A stretch of DNA of 64,000 nucleotides from Megaleporinus macrocephalus (lineage: Eukaryota; Chordata; Actinopteri; Characiformes; Anostomidae): positions 23,024,349 through 23,088,348 of the forward strand of contig CM038702.1 of assembly GCA_021613375.1 (NCBI GenBank). The letters run 5' to 3'. Below are positions 12,508 through 23,439 of this stretch, one piece after another (positions within the stretch are counted from its first letter, which is position 1; each line of letters starts with the position of its first letter). Position numbers and translations under genes: made by a program. The notes below the pieces were generated by a model, which saw only the letters and a list, made by a program, of their open reading frames with translations, was not told the origin of the DNA and searched no databases.

Positions 12508-12592
12508 TTACGTCTTGTGAAGGCTGTTGTCTTGGTAATCTGAAGTCCTGACAACAGTTTCCAGCTGTGTGTGCTCACAGCAAGTTTAGGGC
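12441..12592 (-). CDS. sfmbt2: Candidate SFMBT2 first coding exon (ATG at 12507)
   Basis: On the minus strand an ATG-ATG pair at 12507-12502, directly preceded by an in-frame TAA, opens 22 codons ([22 protein letters not shown]). They end at a consensus donor CACTCAG|GTGAGG (GT at 12440-12439) in phase 1. The next exon begins with AT, so the join gives GAT-ATG-GAG and stays in frame with the FNWDEYLEE exon. The serine-rich SAS...SPS resembles the human N-terminus (SAS...SSSP), though over so few residues this is weak support. The 5' edge is uncertain. The best acceptor gives an exon start at 12592 (CCCAACACACAG|GCCC), which makes 12508-12592 untranslated leader. The coding part is 12441-12507. 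No transcript evidence is available. Confidence 0.72.
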
Positions 12593-14673
12593 CTGTGTGT
12601 TGGGAACACAGGAATCAGAGGTCAATTTATATTAATGGTAACACATCAATTAAAAAATAAAGGTTCTCTGCAACAGGTTCTTTGGAGCAATGCCACTGGG
12701 TATGCTAAAGAACCTTTCATTGTAATGTGTGAGTGTGAAGAACACCAGCTTTCACTACTGGCTAATTCCCATCTTCCAACATCCCCACATCCAGATGCAG
12801 TTCATGTCTGGCCCGTTTAGACAGCATGGGCCACAATTAAACCTCTCTACTGTGTTTACTCTAGTCAAGCAGACTAATTTAACTTTCTCTGTAGGGTTAA
12901 TAAGCTCAGCCTAGACTGGAATTAAATGATTTTACAGTCTCCTGAAAAACAAGCCTGATCATTTACACGGATGTCAGGGCACCATGGAATGTGACAAGTC
13001 TTCATCATGTGTATATTCCATTGACTGATTCTATTCAATTCATTTCCTGTTCAGTTTAACTCATAGAGAGAGTAGGAGATATCACATCAAGCTACAGTCC
13101 CTTGGTGCTGGTATTGGGTCAGAAATAGACTCTCCTACAACAGCTCATTCTAGTTAATGTTCAACAGAGATCGCATGAGTTCTTCTCATGGGACTGCACA
13201 ATCTTACATTCGTTTTACTGTAGCTAATACTGTCACCTCAGCTGTAAATTGAGATGAACTTAGACACAGCACTTTGCAACGCAGCTGAATTGCATTCCAC
13301 ACCTAATAACACTTGATAATTTCTCAAAGTATGTCAGTTCCTGTAATTCATTAAACACACACACAATGCTCATCAGCACTTTGGGGTTTTTGGCAATCAA
13401 AGTGCAATCTACAAGGACTTCAAAGTCTTCATTAGTCAAGAACTACCACTTACATCAAGTAACACTTGACTTCTACCCAGCTGCCATGCTCAAAAATGCA
13501 ATGTATTAATTAAAGCACCTCACAATTTTAATCACTGAGGCCAAAACAGTACAAACAAATACACCTTTAAAAATAAAGGTTCCAAAATGATGCTTGGCCT
13601 GGGCAGAAAGTAAACATTTACTAGATAACAGGCCTTTATTTTTGTGGAGGTTATTTATACTTCAAACAATCTTTTCACACTTTCACAAGCTATTTACAAA
13701 TATTTCTCTACAGCGAGGGTTTCCAAACCTGGCCCTCAGGTAATAAAACTATTGAAGAGATGAAGCATAAATGAGGACTGTCTGCACATCCCTGAGGACT
13801 GGGTTGAGAACGACAGTTCCCATTTGTTTCCAAAACTCAGTAACACTTTGAAGTTAATGCTTTTGTTTTGCTGTACTAGTCAAATGTAATTATGCATTAC
13901 ATATCTAATTACATATGTTGGTATCAACAGTTTTAAATCTCCACTTCCTTTTCAATGTGTTTCAATGTCAACAAATGACTAAACCCTGGTAGATATGAGT
14001 GGTATGATTTATAACTTTTCATCAAATCCAAATCATCTTCTACTTATGAAAACAGATGGTGCAGTCTGATAGTTTAGAATCAGCAGAGTCTGTTCTGCTG
14101 TTACCATGGTTCAGGTTTATCTGTGATAGCAAAGCTGCTCTAAAGCTAAACCTGGATATGACAAACCGCAACATGGACTGGGAAAGAAAAAGAAATAGAG
14201 CGAGAAAACAAGTTTTCATGAATGTTTTGAACATTTAAATGGCCCTTAACATGAACCACACGCAGCTTTCAATGGATGGTTTTTGAACAAACCATGTTTA
14301 TAAATGAGACATGTAAGTGTGAAAAACTCAAGTCCAAACACCTCCACATCAAGGTTTTTACTTTCCCTATAGAAATCACATGTCCCAGCCAAGAACCATT
14401 TATGAGCCAACATATTTCAACACTACACAACTCCAGCCCTAATCATTTACTGTATTTTATTAGAGAAACGGTGTGAACACATTCAGGTTGAGTTGTTTTA
14501 AAACTGCAGAGTTAGATAGCGGCGATTAGCTTGTTTGGCTTTTATTAATGTGCAGTAGTGCTTTTGCCCAGAATCCACTACGCATGAAATCAATTGGCAC
14601 AAATCTTACAAATGGGAATAAATAGAGAAGGCTCCAAGAAGCTTCTATTATACTGTGAATAGGTTTTATATAT

Positions 14674-14692
14674 GTGTGTGTGTGTGTGTGTA
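14674..14692 (+). repeat. (GT)n microsatellite
   Basis: About nine GT units. Confidence 0.9.
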
Positions 14693-17600
14693 TAAGTGTG
14701 AGAACGAGAGTGTTGCTGTGTGAGTGTGTTGCATGTGGGTTTGACATGCATGACTGGCCACCAGTTCCAGAGAAAAATAATTCCTGGGAGAATTGTGTGC
14801 CACTCTTCATTAGAAACAGACTAAGCACTATTTGGAAGCAGCATTGCCTCATGGGAGATTCGTGGCAGAGGATAAAGTCAATAAAGTGAGTTAGACTTAT
14901 CATCATTTCCAAAACAATGCTCCAAAACAATCTGTCAGGGGAACGGAAAAAAGTGCCTGTTACACAAAGTGTATAACAATGTTCTGGCCTGATCATAAGA
15001 CAACATCGAAACCTCTATAGATCATTTTCAATGGTAGGTTTCAACACTGAATTCCAGAGGAAAAAATGGAAACGCCTCAAATAAAGTTTTTCTCAGTCTG
15101 AAATACAGACCTAGCAAAAAGGGTGCTATTTATCCATTTTTAACCATTTTTTGTGGTATATAGAATATAAAATTAAAATTATACAAATGTTCTTCTAAGA
15201 ACTTGTCATTTTTTTACATATATTAAAAATACCTGTCTCTCTTTATATAGTGTTACAATTTCATGGTGAATGGATCAACATTATCCATAAACTCTCACTG
15301 AAGTTTTTTCTTTTTGTTTACTGTCAGCAAAGAAGGGAACGTTTCAGATACAAATACCTCACCCTCAGAGGTACCTGTTATGAAGCTAATGCTGTAGCTT
15401 GAAAGTGTTATATAAGTACTCTACTCTACTTCCTTGACTTTCTCAAGGAAAAGGTGAAAGAAACAGCCTTGAGTCAGCACAGGGTACACGGAGTCAACCC
15501 GCAACAATTCAAACACAATATAGTACATTTATGCTCCCAAACTAAAGGCTCCGAAAATAGAAATAACTCTTAAGGCGTACCATCCTGAGAGTGCAGTAAA
15601 AGCCATTTATCCACATAAAGACTCATTTATGCATTCAGGTGATTCTTCGAGTTTGTTTAAAAAAGTTACTGCTTTTACTACAGTATCATTCAAGAGCCAC
15701 TTTTTAAGGTTATGTGAAAGACGCCAAATTTAAAAGAAAACAGATGTTAAAATGTTTAGAATGCTGAAAGTGTTTGTGCCAGGCTGACACTGGTTTGGCT
15801 TTGGCAGGCTGGGCACCTTTAAAAGGAGGGGAGAAGGAAGGACAAGGAGAAGAGAGGACGAACGAGCAGCAGCAGAGACAAGGACTAAAGAGATGAAAAG
15901 CTTGTGTGTGAGAAAAGAACTGAAAAGTCTATCTAGAGGTCACAGAGAAGTGGCCGGGTATTTGGTTTTGAGGTTTTTGTTAGTGTTCTGTGTGAGAATA
16001 AAAAAGAAAAAGTCTGCTGCAGCCATCAACCTGCCCTCAAGTGTCCTTCCCCCTCACAGGGTAACGCATGGCATGCCACAGTTATGTACTGACTTTACTT
16101 GATTCAAAGGTGTACAACATTTCCATATGAACACAACACAAGACCATTATATAGTTAAAGCAAACTGAAAGACAAAGCTTTGTTGATAAAACATCTGACT
16201 CAGTCAGGTCAGTACATCACGGCATTGCAATGCAGTGTTTAAATGACATAGTAAAACCTAGTTAACTTCAGTAGTTACAGCATGAGGGCCTCATAAAGTC
16301 CACAGGCAATTTTAAACAACCAGGGAAATGCCAAGAAATGACTGCTAATTCATGCAGCTACTTTCAATATGACTTCAAAGACTGGATATGATTAAAGCAC
16401 AGAATTTACACAAAAAATACTAAAGAATAAAAAACCCAGCAAATAAATCATATCGTTTATAACAATAACAGGTTTTTGGACTGTGGTTTTGAATTTATTT
16501 ATAATAAATCCTCTCTCATACAGTTGGGAGCAGTAGGGCATTGATCCAAATATAGCACAATATTTTGATGACTAGATGATATTTAAAAAAGTAAATTAGT
16601 TTACATTAGTAAATTTAATCAAGCCATGCTTCAGTACTGCAAACAAGCTATGTAGGTTATTACAAACCCTACACAGCTTGTTTTGATTGGATGGTCTTGT
16701 TTTCTTCTCTTTAAAAGGCACCCAACATAACCTTAAAAAATGTAGCAAAGGTTAAGCAGCTAGAAAGTGCATTTCCAGAAAGTGAACTTGCTACTCATTT
16801 ACTTCTGTTCTTGTTCTTTTACAACAGTCTAATCCACCCAGCAAGCCATACATTACAGTTAACTAAGGCTCTGTCCACGCTAAAACAGAGATTCTTGAAA
16901 ACCCTGTCTCATGTAAAAGTTTTCCACCCACATTAGTGCTTCTCGTTTACACGGTGGATGACAGGTACACTGCCATACTGAACATGCATGTGCTACTTCT
17001 GAACTTTATGAAGTTTGTGCAGTTTCCAGCAAGCAGTTTGTTGTGGTGGACCCCAACGAAGGTAACTAAGATAAACCAGCCAAGGTAACAGCACTCAGCA
17101 TGCAGACGTCTGTCATACACTGACTGACTGACACAAAACTGAGCATTCTCTGAGCAGAACCACCTTTGGTTCTCTGAAGATGACTATGTCTGAAGTTTTA
17201 AGGAAGCTTCACACATTGTAAAGGTCCTATACAAGCCTTTATGTGTTTTTTTTTTTTTTTTTAAATCCATGTGGAGGTTCTTCACACTCACATATCACAT
17301 TCACAATAATGTTTCTCCAAAGAAACAGAACATCCACTTCAGGTTCTTTTTGAAGAACAGTGTTTGAAAAGCAGATATGTGAGTCTATAATGCTTTAAAG
17401 AACCTCCACAAAATGTAGAATCTTTACACCAACTTACAGGATGACAGACACCAGCGTCTTTAAAATGTCCAGCATCCTTCATCCACACTGCAGTGCATTA
17501 ACAGTGTTTTTACATCAGTCTGGCACTAACAAGCTTTTTGAAAACATGCTTTTAATGGTTAGAAATACTAATAAAATCTATACTGTTGACACTAATAGTG

Positions 17601-20600
17601 CCATACAGTGTTATTTTGTTTATAAAAGTGCACAAGAATGAAAGCACAGAGTGAGAAGCCTATCAAATAGCAATCCATGTAGATTAAACAGCATTGTTTC
17701 TGTTCTGCAGGGAAGGTAAATATATGCCTACATGCAGGTCTATTTTAAGGACAGCATGTTCAATACTTCCACAGTCAGTTGTGCTAGGCTGCAAACTTCC
17801 CTTCTTCTGTGTGCTCTGCTGTTTATTCTAAAACATTTTATGCTTCATATTAATCAGTTGAGCAACATAGTTTTCTACCCAAGACCGCTGGTAAACTTGA
17901 CATATTAGATTTATAAATGAACAAGATTGTTTCTACCCAGATAATAATGGCACTGGATCATACATTCAAACTCATCACCAAAATTCAATTGCCATTCAAG
18001 TGAATCGTGTAGATTTAAAGAGTGTTTAAGAGAATTCTGAGAGACAATTCCTCACTTCCCCCAGCACAGCACAGCACAGCAGCAGTCCACAGTCATTATT
18101 CAGCCAATACCAATGATTAAATTATCAAAGTTAGCAACAAAGACAGCCAGCGTCCATGCAGTTTGCATCGGAAATGCATTGATTTCTGTGTATACGCAAT
18201 GAGAGCTAATCAACTGTTCACAAATCACATCACAAGTAGAACTTAGCAGGGTCAGAGCACCATTATGGGTCCAATAGGAAACAAATGATAGGCAGAGTTT
18301 GTATATCTGTAACATAGACGTCGGATTTCAAATATCCAAATAAAGTAAACAGTGACTATTTGACATTTGTACATTAAACTACATATAACTTAGAAAGCAG
18401 TACAATAGTTGGACATGGGATGTATCTGTGTAGCTGTTGTGAACTTAAAATAATTCCAGAGAAACGTGTGCAGCAGAATTTCATATAAAACGATTTTAGG
18501 AACAATTCCTTCGGATCCTGCAACAAGAAGCTGCCACTTTTTCGTGTCTGTTAATATTTAAATGTGTCCGTTATCAGGCAGCACTCCGCCACTGCATTCA
18601 CCTCTAGACTGAAAAACACAGTGTTTAGCAGCTGTCTCCACTATCTCAGCACAGATAATGCCAGCAAAGTTCTTACTGTGAGAGCATCACGTGTGAATGT
18701 AATGCTGAGTAATTGACGAAGATGCTCTACCGCCTTGTCCTACAGATGTTTTAATAAGGATTTAAATGTATTTATGTAAAGGTCAATTATATAAAATATT
18801 TTAAACAGGCTTTATTTTTTTAAACTAAATTTTAAAAATGACATAGCCAGAATGTTTTTTGTTTGTTGTGGGGTGAGTGGCTGGTTGCAGATGAAGTGGG
18901 CCAGCTGAAAAGAACTATGTCCCATTAATATTGTATTAATGAGGATGACTATCACTAATTACTTCACTGTAGCTAAACTGGTATAAAACAACCCACTCAT
19001 TAGCCTAATCGGAATGAAAAAACATTATTAACATTATTAATATAATTAATATGAAAGATTACACGTGATAGTTTACCCCTCATTTATCTGTGCATGCTTG
19101 TATTCATTTACTCAAATTAAAAATAAATACAATGTTTGAAATGTTTTTAAAATCGATGTGCTGAATGTATATGGATGTTTGATTTTCAGTATTAAAATAT
19201 ATGCCAATATATGCACGGACATGTCAATGACATGAAAGATCTGTACATATGTAGACAGTGTCAGTTTTTAGTGTCCAATATATGTGGACATATAGGACAA
19301 ACTCAAAACATATGACAAACATCTTTTGCATATGGGTGGCTAATGATAGTTACTAGAACTGACAGGATATCACACTATGCAAAAAGCACATTAACCACAG
19401 TCCCACCTGTTTCAACGCACTGAACTTTATCATGGTTGTCTTGACCTTAGGGAACTCCTACCTGCTACTCATTAGCTGAGAGAATAGCACATATAAACTA
19501 ACAGAGTTCGGCCAAGTTCTCACCCTCAGGAGACACTACAGCAAGCTGATGCTGTGATTACGGGTTAAAAATGCCTTTCCTTGCCCTTTTACGCAACAAG
19601 TGGCAGCATGCTGCCGTGTAAACGTTGCCATGGCGACCATGAAAAAACTTACCGATGACTTAAGGAGAGCTTTGTTAGTCTCTTTTGTTTATTTAAGATA
19701 AAAAAAGGTACAAGGATGAGAACCCAGTACATGACAGTCTTACATTTTGTAATGTGGTCACAGTCATTGGAATTTTTTGGGTTAGGAATTGGGAGGTTTG
19801 TACATGTCATGTGCTCAGCGTCCCCAGTGCTGGCTATGATGCTTCTGAAAAATCCAGTATCGTTATTCAGCATGGTTCTCCAACCAGTGGAGCTGCGGTA
19901 GTGCACAGATTGCAGAGAGATTATGGTGTATTATCTGAACTAATCTCAGATGTGGACTGTTTCAAAGGCTTTGTGCAGCTCTTGCTATCGATTAGCCCTG
20001 ATTGCGCCAGATGCTCCAAACGCAGCCTGTGTCTGCTTAATCCGGCATTCAGTTAAGTTTTTAGGGGGGAATTAGAGGATTATTTGAACACAATTTAGTG
20101 CTGCTTTTCTTCCCAGAATAATGACTGGCTTTTCCAGTCTTAGCAACATTTAGTAATCTACTTTACTCACACAATCAGGGGCCATGAGTGGAATAGCTGA
20201 ACACTGTGACTGGGGGCCTGTATATGAGTGTGTGTTTCTGTATGTGTGGCGCATGAAGTGGGAAATTTGCTGTAAATTCTGCTGATGTCACATCTATGCA
20301 AAGGATACATAATGTCTCTCCTCTCAGGAAATACAAGCTGATTCTATCTTAGACACAGTCAGTTCTATTAACAGACAAGCAGTCATTTAATCTTCAGGAA
20401 ATAGGCATGCTGCCACAAAGTCCTTGAAAAAAAGAAGAATTTTCCAAAAGATCTCTGACCTTACATACGTCACAACCCTTTTAACTTGAAATGGTTTAAC
20501 ATTAAATATTAGTGAAAAGGGCAAAAATCTTCAAACACCCTAAAAAAACACTGTCACTGATTACTTCTTACTCATAGATCACTGAACAATGTTTTTGAAA

Positions 20601-20911
20601 TGTATGAAAATTAACTTTTAGCACAACTTAAAAACTTTTGTGTTTGCAAGAAGATAACATATATTTTACTATCTTCATTCGATGAAGAGTTGTTGTGCAT
20701 GCAGTCTTATTTGCTATGTAACTTGCATGTAAATCTAATTAATTATACACTATAATATATAATATATAATTATACACTATATATATTATGTATGTATACT
20801 ATGTATATACTTCTTTCTAGGTATCAGCACTGGTACTTGTTTATGGCAGTGTTCGAGCTTGAGTAGTTTGGACTTAAACCTGTTTGTACTAAATAGAGAT
20901 ACATACTCTGA

Positions 20912-20985
20912 CTGAACACTAAGCACTTTTGTAAGTCGCTCTGGATAAGAGGGTCTGCTAAATGCCGTAAATGTGAATGTATAGT
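20912..20985 (+). mobile_element. 3' tail of an L2-type LINE or a SINE that shares it
   Basis: The sequence GTAAGTCGCTCTGGATAAGA, then GGGTCTGCTAAATGCCGTAA, is the 3' end carried by many fish L2-clade LINEs and their dependent SINEs. Only the tail is recognised; the body upstream is not. Confidence 0.75.
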
Positions 20986-21339
20986 AATAAGTAATAAGAA
21001 CAACAGTAATAAGTTGACTTTGATGGGTTGATGAAAGATGATTCCTAAATTGCATTGGAAAAACTTAAAATATTTTCTAACCCGTGACAACATATTCAAA
21101 ATAGCAAACAAAACTATAAAACAAATTAGTGGTTTACTAAATTAACTATTTTTCCCAAATACAGTTGAATAGCCAAGACTTGGTGTCCAAAATGAGCTTC
21201 TTCAGTTTTGTTAGAATAGGAGCTATGAGGCTAATGTAATAGAAGTCTTTATCACTGAAAAAAGCCTTATACATTCAGCTACTTAGTTATTTAGCTATAT
21301 TTGTCTTGTAGGTTCTTTAAGACAAGCTTAATACAGAGG

Positions 21340-21510
21340 TGTCCTAGGAATGTAGATCCTGGAGATCTACCTCTCTTTAACAGGCTAGGTTGTAACATTA
21401 AGATGCTACTGAAGACCTTTTTCACCTGAACCTATTAGATCAGGTTTGGAACTTTCCTGGGTGGTAGATCATCAGGAACAGGACTGGGCAGCCCTGCCCA
21501 GAACATGTAC
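21340..21510. mobile_element. Candidate hAT-type non-autonomous repeat
   Basis: The start (AGGTGTCCTAGGAATGTAGATC ... GGAGATCTACC) and end (ACAGGACTGGGCAGCCCTG) resemble fish MITEs of the type ending in 'GGACCAGGGTTGGGCAGCCC'. Terminal repeats are weak and no duplication was confirmed. Confidence 0.35.
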
Positions 21511-22114
21511 TCTTCAGGAAATCAGCTTGCTTTTATCCAAAAGCAGAGCATTCCAAATACTTATTGATCTTAAAGTGCTGACAGAGTGAAATTCACTCTG
21601 ATAACTGATATTGATACTGATAACTATTCTGCATTCTGGCACGTATTTATCATACAAACAGTGGCAGTTGTGTATTGATCTCTGCATGCTTTACTTATTT
21701 CCACACTACATGACGCCAATATTCTAAAGTCTAAGTCACATATTACGCAGAAAGGAATGTACTTAATGTGCTGTGTGTGCATTATTTCCACACTAATATA
21801 CATGACATCAACACTGTTGTTCCCAAAAGTTAGTAAACAAACAAAAAACTACAAATACAAAACTATGTTGATGCGATGTATTTAATCCATGTGGAAATGA
21901 TATACACGTTTAATTCAGTACTTTTCCAGGAGGCTGAAAACCTGGCAGCTGTTATTGCACTGAAAGAACTCGTGTAACGTGTAAATTAACAATACAACAT
22001 ACAATTTCCCAAAGCTCAGTAAGCTCGCTCAAACAGAGACGGCCATTCGATCTGCTAGACCCCAAGGACACTCTATTTGATTACCATAGCCCCTTATTAC
22101 ATTACACACAACAC

Positions 22115-22129
22115 AGAGAGAGAGAGGGA

Positions 22130-22171
<42 letters not shown>

Positions 22172-22278
22172 GTTGAAGAGAAGTGGAGGGCTTTAGATAG
22201 TTAGAATAAGAGAGAAATACAGAAAAGGAGAATAAGGAAGGTAGTAAGAAAAAGAGAAACACACAGAGAGAGAGAGAG

Positions 22279-22361
<83 letters not shown>

Positions 22362-22745
22362 AAGAAAGAAAGAAAAAAGAAAGAAAGAAAGACATAATAA
22401 GAAAAAAGGATGATACATAAAGAAACAGAAAGAGAAAAAGAAGGCAGGACAGAAAGAAAGAGTGAGAGAAAAAGGGAGAGAGAGACAGAGAGAAATACAG
22501 TGAAGGAGATGATTGAAACAAAAAGCAAAATAAAAGAAAGAAAGAAAGAAAGAAAGAAAGAATGGCAAGATAAGAAAAGGAATTACAGAGAAAAGGAGGT
22601 GATGTATAAACAAACAGAGGATGACAGAAAGCAAGAGGGAAAGAAAGAGAGAGAAAGAGGGAGTAAAAAAGAGAGAAATAATGAGAGAGAGACAGACAGA
22701 GAGAGAGCGAGAGACAGACAGAGAGAGAGAGAGCGAGAGAGAGAC
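22115..22745 (+). repeat. Purine-rich block with (GA)n, (GATA)20 and (GAAA)n
   Basis: About 630 bp almost all A and G on the plus strand. It includes (GA)n at 22140-22167, twenty perfect ATAG units at 22281-22360, GAAA units near 22361-22390 and 22536-22560, and mixed GA/GACA to 22745. Long open frames on both strands here are by-products of simple sequence. Confidence 0.95.
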
Positions 22746-23439
22746 TGCCTCCAGCACTTCATGATAAAATGCTGAATAGACTTTCCAGTTTATCTTAAAT
22801 TCAAATCAATCAGTAAACTCAGAGCAGAGCACTACGGAAAGGAGAAAAAGCTGTAGGACAGTGTACATTTCTCTTAGTTACCCACATCTCATAGAGGCAT
22901 CTGCATGAACAGAACCTCTCTGTTCTCCTAATATCATCTCTTACCCATAAAATAAAGCGCTGTATGACACTAATTTAATCATGGCACATATTTCATTTGG
23001 TGAAAGAAAGTAAAAGAGTCAGCTACTCTGTTTTACTCTCTCTAGAAAATTATGTACTTTGCAAATATCTATAGATTTTCAGTTTGCAGGTCAGATTACA
23101 CCCACTTGCTTAATGTTTTTGAGGGTTAGCTGTTTTGTTGGGTGTCTGTATTTGTTTGCACTGTGCAATCAGTTCAGTAAAAGCAGTGCGATTAAAGAAA
23201 TAATACAATCTCGTCAATCAGTAGATTTCTATTTACTTCTCATTATTTTAGTGCAGATTTAATGTTGCCCAGTGAATGCTGTGAGGGAATAAAACAAATT
23301 AAAGCAAAGATTTAAGAGCCATCTGCAGAAACCCATCAGACAGGCAGACCACTAAACTATCCATGCCGCACAACAAATTTGAGACATTAATTATGCAGCT
23401 GTCACCAATTTAAACCTTTACTAAAATATAAAAATGGAA

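Noticed and set aside
14526..14996. 156-codon minus-strand frame
   Set aside because: No recognisable domain; it includes a translated TG-repeat (HTHTHT) and has no splice or promoter context.
22029..22775. Long open frames on both strands (up to 242 codons)
   Set aside because: They translate GA, GATA and GAAA simple repeats into Ser/Leu/Tyr or Arg/Glu/Lys strings; no domain, no exon structure.
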